From RFSX01 sp964495785 (GTDB taxonomy: Bacteria; Bacteroidota; Bacteroidia; Chitinophagales; Saprospiraceae): a DNA stretch of 64,000 nucleotides. The notes beneath the pieces were generated by a model. It made no database searches. It was given only the letters and a program-made list of their open reading frames with translations, and had not been told where the DNA came from. This document shows, piece by piece, positions 18,292 to 27,345 of this stretch. Each line of letters starts with the position of its first letter. Positions within the stretch are counted from its first letter, which is position 1. The position numbers and the translations under genes are program-made. The DNA lies in the NCBI GenBank assembly GCA_964495785.1, contig CAZBXL010000009.1, positions 10,902 to 74,901 of the forward strand, read 5' to 3'.

Positions 18292-18319
18292 AAGTACCTA
18301 AATCGAACACAAATCCAAA
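18289..18319 (-). promoter_or_regulatory. Bacteroidota-type promoter of regulator 2 and susCD
   Basis: On the minus strand, TTTG (18319-18316), exactly 19 bases, then TACTTTTG (18296-18289) match the Bacteroidota sigma factor consensus at every defined position. The arrangement and spacing are the same as before regulator 1. Confidence 0.78.
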
Positions 18320-18463
18320 TCTTATTGTATAAAAATTATTTTTATCTGTAAAATTTGAACTTTAAGGCTTATAGTTGAAAATAATGTCTGATACTAAAGG
18401 CTTATGGAGAATAAAATTTTGTATTGTAATGGAGGAAGAACAATACAGTGTCAGCAGTGGATT

Positions 18464-19492
18464 CTATAAGAAATCCACATCTACAGATAACGGATTATTT
18501 ATCAGTTTTTGCATGGCTTCTTTGACTGGTACGTTGTCGTAGAGGATATTATACAGCATACTTGTTAATGGAGCTTCAATATTTGCCGCTTGAATTATTT
18601 TATTTGCAAATTTTACAGTTCTATATCCTTCTGCGACTTCATCCATTTGTTCCTTTATCTGAGTGATGTTAAGTCCTTGTGATATATGGTGACCAAAAGT
18701 AAAATTTCGACTTTTAGAACTTGTCGCAGTCGCTATGAGATCACCTACTCCTGCAGTACCTAAGAAGGCTTTAGCTTCAGAACCGACGGCCTTAGCTATA
18801 AGAATCATCTCTCTCAATCCCCGCGTGATCAATAGAGCTTCCATATTCTTGCCAAATCCAAAGCCATTCATGACACCAGATGCTATTGCAATGACGTTTT
18901 TTAGTGCTCCTGCAAGTTCTATTCCCTTAAGATTATATGAACCGTATATGATGAACTTATCGCTGGCTAGTACTTCTCTTCCTGCAGCTATAACTTCATC
19001 AAAATCAGATGCTATTACTGTAGCTGCTGGTTGACCATCGAGAATCTCTTTTGATAGGTTAGGTCCTGCAAGACAACCTGTCCTTATTACGCTCGTCTCT
19101 TGGCGTATAACCTCACTCATAGTGAATACAGATTTTTTTATTTCTGATATCGATTGAGATTTGTTATACTTTTCTGATACATCTAAACCCTTAGTGCCAT
19201 GTATCATAATATGACCTGGGCCAACATATGGAGCTATAGATAAAATTGTTTTTCTGAAATATTCTGATGGAACTACGGGAAATATAAGTCTACACTTTTC
19301 GCCAATCTCTTGGATGGAATTAGTTGCCGTTACTCTATTAGATAAGGTCCATTGATTAATGGTTTGACTTTTATTGATTTTATCTGCTATTTCTGGCCTG
19401 CGACAATATAGAAGTACATCTGTGTTATAAGATAACAATTGCGCTATTGCCACACCAAATGATCCCGATCCTATTACCCCTATTGTAGCCAA
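18464..19492 (-). CDS. gpsA: NAD(P)H-dependent glycerol-3-phosphate dehydrogenase
   Basis: This enzyme reduces dihydroxyacetone phosphate to sn-glycerol-3-phosphate for phospholipid synthesis. At 342 residues it has normal length. It has the Rossmann glycine motif IGVIGSGSFGVAIAQ at the N-terminus, HGTKGLD in the middle, the catalytic lysine in GALKNVIAIASG, and the family block FLGTAGVGDLIATATSSKSRN. The start is a TTG at 19492: no ATG precedes the glycine motif in frame and an in-frame stop lies a little further upstream. It stands alone between the alginate locus and a divergent gene. Function is well supported by motifs. Confidence 0.94.
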   Translation of the reverse strand: MATIGVIGSGSFGVAIAQLLSYNTDVLLYCRRPEIADKINKSQTINQWTLSNRVTATNSIQEIGEKCRLIFPVVPSEYFRKTILSIAPYVGPGHIMIHGTKGLDVSEKYNKSQSISEIKKSVFTMSEVIRQETSVIRTGCLAGPNLSKEILDGQPAATVIASDFDEVIAAGREVLASDKFIIYGSYNLKGIELAGALKNVIAIASGVMNGFGFGKNMEALLITRGLREMILIAKAVGSEAKAFLGTAGVGDLIATATSSKSRNFTFGHHISQGLNITQIKEQMDEVAEGYRTVKFANKIIQAANIEAPLTSMLYNILYDNVPVKEAMQKLINNPLSVDVDFL

Positions 19493-19641
19493 TTTAATAT
19501 TTAGGTTTTTATATTCCTTACAAATGAATGGCTAAGATACTCTGAATTATTGATTACCCATACGAGATATTGATCTTATAGACCTATGGATAGATAAATA
19601 TTGAATAGTAGGTAAATAAAAGATGAAGTCTTTTGAATAAA

Positions 19642-19649
19642 TATATTTG
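19642..19649 (+). promoter_or_regulatory. Candidate -7 promoter element
   Basis: TATATTTG matches TAnnTTTG and lies 78 bases before the ATG of the RluA-N-like gene. No TTTG lies at the ideal -33 distance, so the call is tentative. The rest of the divergent spacer (19493-19727) shows nothing else. Confidence 0.35.
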
Positions 19650-19727
19650 ATATAATCTTAATACATATTATGGCAAGTCTAATTATGTATGAAAGAAATT
19701 TAACTAACTTTCGTTCTTAAATTTTTC

Positions 19728-20480
19728 ATGAGCAATCAGTACATCTTTGATTTCAAATCAGATATTTCAGATATCCCAATACCAGAAGAATTAAATAACC
19801 CTTTTGGTGTGGATGTCTCTGATATCGTTAGAGTGGCAGCAGTAGAATTACAGGAATTTATTCTAAAAGAATCTAAGAAGTGGAAATATGATTTTCAGGT
19901 TAGAAAAGGTAAAATGTTTGGTGTATTGGTTGTCCAAAAAGCAGATGAGACATATGGTTACTTGGGGACGTGCTCTGGCAAGTTGCATAAAGAAACTCAG
20001 TGTTACAAATTTGTACCACCAGTATTCGATGATTCAATAGATGATTACTTTATCAATAGAGATATGTCTGAGTTGACATTGTTATGTAATGAAGTGAATA
20101 ATACCCAAGATGAATCAAAACGTAAAAAGCTTGTAGAGGCCAGAAAGAAAAAATCCCATACTATACAACAGCGTCTTTTTGATAATTATCATTTTGTAAA
20201 TGTAAAGGGTGAAGTAAGAAACATCTTAGATATATTCAAGAACGTATTGTCAGGTATGCCTCCGTCAGGATCTGGAGAATGTGCTGCTTCTAAGTTGTTG
20301 CAGTATGCCATAAAGCAGGGGATTAAGCCTATTGCTATAGCAGAGTTTTGGTGGGGTAACCCAACCAAAGATAGTGAACGGGTAGCTCGTATGTTCTACC
20401 CAGCATGCGAAAGCAAATGTAAGCCTGTGATAGAATTTATGTTAGATGACTATACTTTATTCGGACAGGCTCACAGTTGA
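19728..20480 (+). CDS. Stand-alone N-terminal domain of a Bacteroidota/gamma-type RluA pseudouridine synthase
   Basis: The 250 residues resemble the N-terminal accessory region of the long RluA-type 23S rRNA/tRNA pseudouridine synthases. Recognisable blocks are GKMFGVLVVQ with GYLGTCSGKL, FVPPVFDD, a charged helix with RKKKSHTIQQRLFDNYHF, then PPSGSGECAASKLLQYA, GIKPIAIAEFWWG and a closing ARMFYPACESKCKPVIEFML. In full-length enzymes the catalytic domain follows this region. Here the gene stops and no pseudouridine synthase domain follows in any frame, so the product lacks the catalytic Asp. Cysteines in GEC and PACxxKC could bind metal. It may be an RNA-binding or partner protein, or a gene that has lost its second half. 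Recognition is from memory of the family; the missing domain is seen. Confidence 0.7.
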   Translation: MSNQYIFDFKSDISDIPIPEELNNPFGVDVSDIVRVAAVELQEFILKESKKWKYDFQVRKGKMFGVLVVQKADETYGYLGTCSGKLHKETQCYKFVPPVFDDSIDDYFINRDMSELTLLCNEVNNTQDESKRKKLVEARKKKSHTIQQRLFDNYHFVNVKGEVRNILDIFKNVLSGMPPSGSGECAASKLLQYAIKQGIKPIAIAEFWWGNPTKDSERVARMFYPACESKCKPVIEFMLDDYTLFGQAHS

Positions 20481-20710
20481 TTTTAAAAAAGCCTTTACTA
20501 CGATTAACCTTGATCGATTTGTCAATTATCTTTTTTTACATCAATAAAAAATTCGAAGGAGTTATTACCCTTCTATCAGAGATCTCGGAATTAGATGTAG
20601 GTATTTTTTCAATGGAATGATATTAGCTCGGATCTTTCAAGTTCCTTATTTAATTTGACTTATGATGTTTATCTAAGAATTAAATCTTTTTTATATATTG
20701 AGGTTCTTGA

Positions 20711-21067
20711 ATGATTGAAATGAGAGTCGGTAAGACAAAATTAAACTTTGTAACCTGTCATAGATTACCAGAGAGGTCATTCTTCTGGAAGGGTCAACAG
20801 TTTCCAGTTTGTGCAAGATGCACAGGTATATACCTTGGGTATTTGACAATGCCATTGTTTATGTTTTGCTTGTTTGGTTGGGGAGTAGGATTAAGTTTAT
20901 TGATGTTTCTCCCTACGGTGATAGACGGAAGTATTCAGGCGATATTCAATATCGAAAGCAATAATATCAGGAGGCTCATAACTGGAATTATGTCAGGAAT
21001 GGGCTTAATGTCATTGGTTCACATCTTTGGATTTTACTTAGCAAAACAAATATTATTAATTATATAA
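20711..21067 (+). CDS. DUF2085 membrane protein
   Basis: A 118-residue membrane protein with the DUF2085 hallmark: TCHRLPERSFFWKGQQFP followed by VCARCTGIYLGYL, that is a Cys-His pair and a CxxC near the first membrane segment. Three or four hydrophobic helices follow. The function of the family is not known; the conserved Cys/His cluster suggests metal binding. The next gene starts 13 bases downstream, so the two are probably co-transcribed. The spacer before it (20481-20710) shows no supported feature. Confidence 0.85.
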   Translation: MIEMRVGKTKLNFVTCHRLPERSFFWKGQQFPVCARCTGIYLGYLTMPLFMFCLFGWGVGLSLLMFLPTVIDGSIQAIFNIESNNIRRLITGIMSGMGLMSLVHIFGFYLAKQILLII

Positions 21068-21080
21068 AACTTACTTAATT

Positions 21081-21314
21081 ATGGAAAATGATCTTATTGA
21101 TAGAACCTCGGATTCAAATCATCAAGGATTACATGTCGGTCTTAAAATTGTTTCATTCTGTATTCCTCTCGTAGGGGCAATTCTCTACTTCGTAAAGAAA
21201 AACGATGAGCCTCAAGCTGCTAAAGATGCTTGTACATTTGCCATAATCGGTTTGGTAGTGGGCATCGTACTTAATGTAGGCGTAGGACTTTTGGGTATAG
21301 GCGGTAGTATGTAA
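21081..21314 (+). CDS. Small membrane protein of unknown function
   Basis: The 77-residue product has two predicted membrane helices (about 20-38 and 52-74) joined by a charged loop, KKNDEPQAAKDACT. The stretch resembles the short DUF4870-like or zinc-ribbon membrane proteins in which lipid-facing Gly-rich helices flank a basic loop, but I cannot assign a family with confidence. It follows the DUF2085 gene closely and ends before a strong terminator hairpin, which supports it as a real gene at the end of a two-gene operon. Confidence 0.65.
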   Translation: MENDLIDRTSDSNHQGLHVGLKIVSFCIPLVGAILYFVKKNDEPQAAKDACTFAIIGLVVGIVLNVGVGLLGIGGSM

Positions 21315-21327
21315 AATTTAAAATATA

Positions 21328-21375
21328 GTTTCATATCTGAATATTCATGATCGGGTATTCAGGTATGAAACATTT
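21328..21375 (+). terminator. Intrinsic terminator of the DUF2085 operon
   Basis: A 15-bp inverted repeat (arms 21328-21342 and 21357-21371) with a 14-nt loop is followed by AUUUU. As plus-strand RNA it pairs completely with one G-U wobble; as minus-strand RNA that position is an A-C mismatch. It sits between convergent genes and may also stop pirin transcripts. Confidence 0.65.
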
Positions 21376-21381
21376 TAAGCA

Positions 21382-22248
21382 CTACTCCTCTATTAATATC
21401 CCCATCTTACCCATCTGATAATCTCTCATAGCTTTTAATATTTCCGTTTCGCTGTTCATGACGAACGGTCCCTGTTGTACTACTTTTTCATTTATAGGTT
21501 CCCCTGACAGGATTAGATATTGTGTATCCTTGGATGCAGTGATCTTTATCAACTCACTATCATTGTCAAAAACGATAAGCGTCTTAGCTTCTACAATTCC
21601 GTAACCAGAGATTTTAATATTGCCTCGTATAAGGTAAATCATAGAGTTATAATTCTGTGGTACCTTATGTGTTATTACTCCATCGTTATGAGCTATGCTC
21701 CATGCTATTAGGAGTGGGCTTTCAGTTTGGATTTTGCTTTCATTATTGTCGATACTTCCAGCTATAAGTTTACATTTTATCGCTCCGTCATTAGATAGAT
21801 AACTATAGAAATCATCTTCTTTAAAATACTGATATGTTGGAGGTTTCATTTTTTTAGCCGCTGGACTATTTATCCATAACTGTATGATTTCTTGATCTAT
21901 GCCTGCATCAACGGATGCCTGTGATGGACGTTCACTATGAGTAATACCTGCACCAGTATGCATCCACTGGACTTCTCCTTTTTTAGCTATTTGATTATGA
22001 CCGAAGCTGTCACGGTGGTGGACTTCTCCTTCTATTACAAATGTCACTGGGGTAAATCCCCGATGGGGATGAGGGCCAATGCCCTGTTGAATAGCTGGCG
22101 CATTTTTATGAAATTTAAAAATTCCATGATGCAGTAATAAAAATGGATCTACTTGATTTATTTTTTGAGTAGGTAAGGCCTGCTTTACGATAATGCCTCC
22201 CATATTAATATCGTAGGCAGGAATAAGATTAGTAACACTTCTATACAT
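21382..22248 (-). CDS. Pirin family protein
   Basis: This is a bicupin of 288 residues. The N-terminal pirin cupin has its metal ligands in GPHPHRGFTPVTFVIEG (two His), VHHRDSFGH and HTGAGITHSE, followed by the typical QLWINSPAAKKMKPPTYQ stretch. The C-terminal cupin lies at about 165-285. Bacterial pirins are iron-binding proteins, and some have quercetinase activity; the substrate here is unknown. It stands alone with a convergent neighbour on the left. Family assignment is secure, biological role is not. Confidence 0.9.
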   Translation of the reverse strand: MYRSVTNLIPAYDINMGGIIVKQALPTQKINQVDPFLLLHHGIFKFHKNAPAIQQGIGPHPHRGFTPVTFVIEGEVHHRDSFGHNQIAKKGEVQWMHTGAGITHSERPSQASVDAGIDQEIIQLWINSPAAKKMKPPTYQYFKEDDFYSYLSNDGAIKCKLIAGSIDNNESKIQTESPLLIAWSIAHNDGVITHKVPQNYNSMIYLIRGNIKISGYGIVEAKTLIVFDNDSELIKITASKDTQYLILSGEPINEKVVQQGPFVMNSETEILKAMRDYQMGKMGILIEE

Positions 22249-22370
22249 AGTCTAATAATGTAGCAGTCACAATATTTGTTCTAAGAAAATGATATGCGAC
22301 TATTATAAATAAACGAGAATACTAATGAGAAGTCAAAGTAATAAGCAATCCCAAAGAGATAAATAGAACT

Positions 22371-23195
22371 TTAAAAGTTGGCGAAAAAAACACCTTCTTG
22401 ATTCATATAGCAGCTTTCCTTTTTATTTAAATCTAATTTTTGACCGTTATAACTTGTAGCATGTAATCCTAATTCATTATAGATACATGTTGTTGCTGCA
22501 TAGTCCCAGATACTCCCACCTCCATTTTCTTTCTTAGGAAGTTTTACCATCAATGCAGGACCTTTTTCTACAGCAAGAATGGCGTTTAATACAGCACCAG
22601 CTCCTGCAATTTCAATTATTCCATTTAAGTTTAATTCTTTGATTTTTGTAGCCAATAAATTTTCTATAATCTCTACATGAGGTGTGTCTATAAGCTTCTT
22701 GTCAGTTAAGTAACTCAAGTGTTTATTATCGTTTTTAAATAGCCAAGGTTTGCCATTCTTGTAAGCGCCATGTCCTTTTATTGCATGATATAGATTTTTA
22801 GTTGTGGGGTCATAGACTACTCCAATAACTGGCGACCCTTCTTTTGAGACAAGTGCTATGGATACAGAAAATCCTGGATGTTTATTGATAAAGGCAAGCG
22901 TTCCGTCCATCGGATCAATGCACCAAAAGTAATCTTTCTCAAACCTACTTTTATCATCTTCTGTTTCTTCTGATAGTAGTGCTATGTCGTAAGTCTGGCA
23001 AGTGGGGATCAAATGAGCAAGAATAGCTTCTTCACTCTTCTTGTCGACCTCAGTAACCACCTGCGAGGAGTAGTTGTGCTCTCCATCTTTAATCTGAACA
23101 GCAATGTCTGCATCACTATACTGCTGTATAATCTTACCTGCAGAACGTGCAGCTTTTATTGCAATTTGACTCAGCTCTATTAGGTTCATTCTCAT
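22371..23195 (-). CDS. Inositol-monophosphatase-family phosphatase, CysQ-like (3'(2'),5'-bisphosphate nucleotidase)
   Basis: A 274-residue lithium-sensitive-phosphatase-family enzyme. The metal site motifs are complete: VTEVDKKSE, LLSEETEDD, CIDPMDGTLAFIN and the C-terminal GGSIWDYAATTCI. Order and spacing fit CysQ-type 3'(2'),5'-bisphosphate nucleotidases, which recycle PAP from sulfate metabolism. However, no sulfate genes are nearby, and inositol or other phosphates remain possible. Its ATG overlaps the stop of the upstream kinase gene by four bases (ATGA), so the two are translationally coupled, which suggests a shared small-molecule phosphate pathway (inference). Confidence 0.82.
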   Translation of the reverse strand: MRMNLIELSQIAIKAARSAGKIIQQYSDADIAVQIKDGEHNYSSQVVTEVDKKSEEAILAHLIPTCQTYDIALLSEETEDDKSRFEKDYFWCIDPMDGTLAFINKHPGFSVSIALVSKEGSPVIGVVYDPTTKNLYHAIKGHGAYKNGKPWLFKNDNKHLSYLTDKKLIDTPHVEIIENLLATKIKELNLNGIIEIAGAGAVLNAILAVEKGPALMVKLPKKENGGGSIWDYAATTCIYNELGLHATSYNGQKLDLNKKESCYMNQEGVFFANF

Positions 23196-24145
23196 GGCAT
23201 CAGTTTATTTATAACTTCTGAAGTCACACGTTCGCTGTAGCTATTAATCTTCCAATGACCAGGACTCCAACCTTTCAGAAATCGATGAAAGTCTGCCCAA
23301 GCTACTCGATAAAGAGACCTCCATTCTTTTTCTAATTTTTCATTTTCTTCATCGAGAACCTCTTGCAAATAACCAAAATATGTATCTAAAATTTTATCTT
23401 CTAATCGCTCACAATCACTTTCTGTAAGGCAACTACCAATGAAGTAAGCGACATCTTTCATACCACAACCACCACCAACGTATTGAAAGTCTACGCCAGC
23501 AATATCTCCAGACTCTGAAAAGCAAAAGTTGGCTAACTTAGCATCGCCGTGTACAAAAGTTTTGTACTTACAATCGTTGAGCATTGTATCAATGGATTTG
23601 GCAGCATTTCTTAGCTTAACATCACTTAAGGATTCTAATTCATGAGGTCTGGTTTCTAAATGCCAATATGTGCCCATCTCCCAAAGTCCTTCTGGATTGC
23701 GACCTAAGAAGCTGGCATGAAACTGTGCTAACCATTTTAGGCATGAAGATATTTCTTCCCATTTAAGATAGCGCTTTCGTATCGAATATCCCGCTTCATT
23801 TAGATCTTCTAACACCATGATCGTATCCTCATCTTTATTCTCTAAGGCTAAGCACTTAGGAAGACGAGCAACGCTATACTGACAATAGTTATCATACCAA
23901 TTGGTTTCTACTTTGTAGGATTTTACTTTACGCTGATGTCCGATATCAGTATTCCATCCGCGAGGGTGATTTTGTATTGTGGGAAGTTGGACATTCTTAA
24001 CTACTATGCTTTCTGCAGAAGCATTTTCTAACTTTACACGAAGGATTTTGCCATACCCACTCCATAAGTCTTGGATCAATTCACTTTTGATTATTGAGGA
24101 GGCTCCCGTTGACTTTAGGATGATAGCTTCTAATTTGTCATTCAT
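23192..24145 (-). CDS. Aminoglycoside-phosphotransferase/ecdysteroid-kinase-like small-molecule kinase
   Basis: A 317-residue kinase of the APH/choline kinase fold. The Brenner catalytic loop is FVHGDAKLANFCFS (His, Asp and Asn all present) and the metal-binding motif is GVDFQYVGGGCGMKD with the conserved Asp, about residues 195-235. The form VDFQ...G.G..D is closest to the ecdysteroid-kinase-like branch. The substrate is unknown. The gene precedes and overlaps the CysQ-like phosphatase, so a kinase and a phosphatase are co-expressed. It is cytoplasmic, with no signal peptide. Confidence 0.8.
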   Translation of the reverse strand: MNDKLEAIILKSTGASSIIKSELIQDLWSGYGKILRVKLENASAESIVVKNVQLPTIQNHPRGWNTDIGHQRKVKSYKVETNWYDNYCQYSVARLPKCLALENKDEDTIMVLEDLNEAGYSIRKRYLKWEEISSCLKWLAQFHASFLGRNPEGLWEMGTYWHLETRPHELESLSDVKLRNAAKSIDTMLNDCKYKTFVHGDAKLANFCFSESGDIAGVDFQYVGGGCGMKDVAYFIGSCLTESDCERLEDKILDTYFGYLQEVLDEENEKLEKEWRSLYRVAWADFHRFLKGWSPGHWKINSYSERVTSEVINKLMP

Positions 24146-24246
24146 CAGATTATAAAGGTATAAAATAGCAACATTAGTTTATGTAGTTGTGATGCGGAGA
24201 ATAATGCAATAACATTTTTAAGAGTATTATATTTTATCTCTCTTTT

Positions 24247-25434
24247 TTATTCACTAACGAGCAGCTTGATCTTATCATGTGTCACATTATCATAAGGATC
24301 AGTAGCTGAGAGTATCACCTCATAAATGCCAGTTTGTGTAATATAACCTGATAACGAATGTGTTTTTTGATTGTACTTCAGTGAGCTATTTTCGAGCTGA
24401 CTTATTTTTAAATCTAATTGATTATGATCTATATCTCTAAAGTAGTCTTCAGGAATTGATACTTCAAAATTTTGATTTTTTTTGACTTTAAGATTCTTAA
24501 TGGGATTGTAGATGTAAGGCTTAAAAACCTTGGCTGTACTGACCCAAAAAATATCCGACTCCTTTATAGTTGAATCTCCTAATTGAAGTTGAGTATAAAA
24601 TAAATACTTGTTGTCATGACTGACAAATGGTCTTCTGTCCCAGTATTTAGAATTTATCCTAGAGTCTATGATTTCAGGTTTACTCCATTTATTGTTGATG
24701 TCCTTATAGCTAATATATAAATCCACTCCAGTATCATCATCAGTGTATCGGCAGAGAAGCAAGTAATCTTCCTCTGGCGAAATAAATATACTTTCCTCAT
24801 CATTAGTTGAGTTCACTTCAGAGACTGATTCAATGCTATGATAACTCTTGTTTTTTGATTTTGAATAAAATAAGTCAGCTGTGAAGCAATCGTCTTTTCC
24901 TTCGCAGTTTCTATTAGAAGAAAAATAAAGCGTTCCATCATACGTCATTGTAGCGTTAGCTTCTCTGCTTTTAGAATTTATATTAGTTTGAATAGGAAGA
25001 CTGTTATCCCAACCTTTATCAGTCTTGCTGATAATCCAGATGTTTGTCTTATAGTTGATCGTATCAATATCAGCTTGAGCAAATAATATAGATTGTCCAT
25101 CAGGCGTAAAGTAGGGTAGGTAAGCACACTTGTTTTTTAATGGACTAAAAATCTCAGGCTTAGTCCATACATCATTGACCTTATGGGCATAATGGATATT
25201 ACCTTTTAGATCATTCTCAGTTAATGTACCGAAGACCACTTCCTGAGAATTATAATTAAACGAAAGGCCATGCTCTAATCTATTCTCCAAGGAAACGATA
25301 CCGGGAGCGAAAACTTCAGGGATGAGGCCAGGAAGCTCTTGGCCTAAATAATCAGGAATATTGTTTGACTGTTTTGTTTCCTTACAGCTATATATGGATA
25401 AAACTATAACAAGAAGCAGTAGACGTCTAATCAT
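24247..25434 (-). CDS. PD40/WD40-like beta-propeller lipoprotein
   Basis: The 395-residue exported lipoprotein has lipobox SIYSCKE (Cys17). Five or so TolB-type PD40 repeats follow, each with a (S/T)PDG-like turn and a following beta hairpin: FTPDGQSILFAQ, MTYDGTLYFSSNRN, ISPEEDYLLLCRY and VSHDNKYLFYTQ. A C-terminal Ig/cadherin-like module (about 310-395, ending TDPYDNVTHDKIKLLVSE) is present. Such Bacteroidota proteins occur in the envelope, some with OmpA or T9SS partners; none is adjacent. The gene lies 54 bases past yidC on the same strand. Confidence 0.75.
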   Translation of the reverse strand: MIRRLLLLVIVLSIYSCKETKQSNNIPDYLGQELPGLIPEVFAPGIVSLENRLEHGLSFNYNSQEVVFGTLTENDLKGNIHYAHKVNDVWTKPEIFSPLKNKCAYLPYFTPDGQSILFAQADIDTINYKTNIWIISKTDKGWDNSLPIQTNINSKSREANATMTYDGTLYFSSNRNCEGKDDCFTADLFYSKSKNKSYHSIESVSEVNSTNDEESIFISPEEDYLLLCRYTDDDTGVDLYISYKDINNKWSKPEIIDSRINSKYWDRRPFVSHDNKYLFYTQLQLGDSTIKESDIFWVSTAKVFKPYIYNPIKNLKVKKNQNFEVSIPEDYFRDIDHNQLDLKISQLENSSLKYNQKTHSLSGYITQTGIYEVILSATDPYDNVTHDKIKLLVSE

Positions 25435-25488
25435 GAACTTGTTGCAGTTTTTATTTAAGATTAAAATCAGTAATCTCTTATTTTTTTC

Positions 25489-27345
25489 TTATTTTTTTCT
25501 TCCTTTTTTCTTAGCCATTTCTTGTTGGTTCTTCATGGCCTCTTCTAATTTAGCTTGGAAGCCACCTTTCTTTTTAGGTTTTGCTTTGGCTGCCATCAAT
25601 TCAGTTCTGATCTTCTCGTCATTGAACACAAACTTTTTAGTAATGACTGTCTGTGCTATGTTGAATAAGTTAGAGAAGAACATGTAGCATGTAAGTCCTG
25701 ATGCATAAGTATTGAAGAAAAATAAGAACGTAAGCGGCATGAAGTATTGTACATACTTCATAGCAGGATTAGCAGACATATCCATGTGCCTCATATTATA
25801 GAATGAGTAGATCACTGTAGAGATCGCCCATAATACTGTAAATAGACTGATGTGAGATCCATAAGCTGGAATCGCAAATGGTAGCCAAGCAATAACATCA
25901 TAAGAAGAAAGATCTGTAGCCCATAAGAATGATTCCTGTCGGAAAGTGATAGAGGCTGGAAAAAACCTAAATAGGGCATACCATATAGGCATTTGCAATA
26001 TCATAGGCATGCATCCACCGAGTGGGCTTACGCCATATTCCCGATAGATTTTCATGGTTTCCATCTGCGCTTTCTGTGGTTCGTCTTTGTACTTAAGTTT
26101 AAGATCTGCCAGCTCAGGTTTAAGTGCACCCATCTTAGCTTGTGAGTATAGCATCTTGTACATAAGAGGGTACAGGAGCATTTTAAGCATAAATATCATG
26201 ACAATAATAACGAGACCTTTACTCCCTATATATTTAGATAACCAATTAAATACTGGTCTAATAAGATGCCTGTTGATACTTCCAAAAAATGATCTACCGA
26301 AAGGAATAATTTGTTCTAATTCTGGTGCATAACCTTTAAGCTCGCTATACTCATTAGGTCCTATGTACATTTTCATACTGAAGACTTCCTCACCAGATAA
26401 GTCTAAAGGTATATCATATTCCGTCTTAATTAATTTCAGATCAGAATCTTCTTTTTCTAAAGCTACAGTCTCAAAAACACCATTTTGAAATGACTTATTG
26501 TCTGCAATGATAGATGTATTGAAGAATTGATTTACGTGAGAAACCCATCCGAATTTTTTATTTGGAAGCTCTTCGATATCATCACTTCTACAGTTACAGT
26601 AATCAGAGCTTTCATTATTTTCTTTAAAATAAACTGTAGAATAAAATCTTTCAAAATTATCGTTTAATTCAAGTTTGTCAAGATAGTTGTGCCACTGTAA
26701 TCTTACATTAGGATTGGCACTACTGATGACTTGATTCATATTATTGAATTTAATGTCATAGTCTAACTTGTATCCATCACTTAATGTATAGATCTGAGAT
26801 ATTGTCTGCCCACCACCTAAAGTTGCAGTCATGATTACAGAGTTACCACTGACCTGAGGCTTGAAGTAAAGATCAGCAGTATTGATGTTGCCATATCTTT
26901 GTGTAGGAATCAGATACTGAAACTTATTCTTTTTATCCTCCAATAATGAGAGTGGAAGCTTAGTCTGGTCATGTGTGACGCTATCTTCTTTTATTTTATA
27001 GAAGTTTTTGATATGAGCATTGGTGATTTTTCCTCCCTTAGTATCAAAGTCAATTTTTAATTTTTCATTTTCTATACTGATTGTCTGTGAGGTACCTATC
27101 ATTGCAGATGAGAAAGGACCATAACTTGAGTTGAGGTTTTGGAGTCTTACAGAGTCTGGTACCGCCACCGATGAGGCATCTACAGTCTCAGTAGCAACTT
27201 GTTCTTTCAGAATTTGGGATTGCTTTATTGAATCTTGAATCTCTTGTTGCTTTTGGTACTCCGCTGCAGAAGGAGCAGTATAGAAGTAGTATATCGCAAT
27301 GACGACAAAAATGAGGAGAACGCCGATACCTTGATTCTTTTCCAT
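25489..27345 (-). CDS. yidC: Membrane protein insertase YidC
   Basis: A 618-residue YidC of the large, periplasmic-domain type. The N-terminal helix (about 5-22) is followed by the periplasmic P1 beta-sandwich (about 60-340), and the conserved C-terminal insertase core includes LYPLMYKMLYSQAKMGALKP, the cytoplasmic hairpin KYKDEPQKAQMETMKIYREY and GGCMPMILQMPIWYALF. The extreme C-terminus is lysine-rich (KKKGGFQAK and AKKKGRKK), which would help ribosome binding. It inserts inner-membrane proteins with or without the Sec translocon. It is divergent from the lipoprotein gene at 27620 across a 274-base spacer with only a candidate promoter. Confidence 0.96.
   Translation of the reverse strand: MEKNQGIGVLLIFVVIAIYYFYTAPSAAEYQKQQEIQDSIKQSQILKEQVATETVDASSVAVPDSVRLQNLNSSYGPFSSAMIGTSQTISIENEKLKIDFDTKGGKITNAHIKNFYKIKEDSVTHDQTKLPLSLLEDKKNKFQYLIPTQRYGNINTADLYFKPQVSGNSVIMTATLGGGQTISQIYTLSDGYKLDYDIKFNNMNQVISSANPNVRLQWHNYLDKLELNDNFERFYSTVYFKENNESSDYCNCRSDDIEELPNKKFGWVSHVNQFFNTSIIADNKSFQNGVFETVALEKEDSDLKLIKTEYDIPLDLSGEEVFSMKMYIGPNEYSELKGYAPELEQIIPFGRSFFGSINRHLIRPVFNWLSKYIGSKGLVIIVMIFMLKMLLYPLMYKMLYSQAKMGALKPELADLKLKYKDEPQKAQMETMKIYREYGVSPLGGCMPMILQMPIWYALFRFFPASITFRQESFLWATDLSSYDVIAWLPFAIPAYGSHISLFTVLWAISTVIYSFYNMRHMDMSANPAMKYVQYFMPLTFLFFFNTYASGLTCYMFFSNLFNIAQTVITKKFVFNDEKIRTELMAAKAKPKKKGGFQAKLEEAMKNQQEMAKKKGRKK

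Noticed and set aside
18421..18446. Hairpin downstream of gpsA considered as a terminator
   Set aside because: A 7-bp AT-rich stem with a 12-nt loop and no proper U-tract on the minus strand; too weak to annotate.
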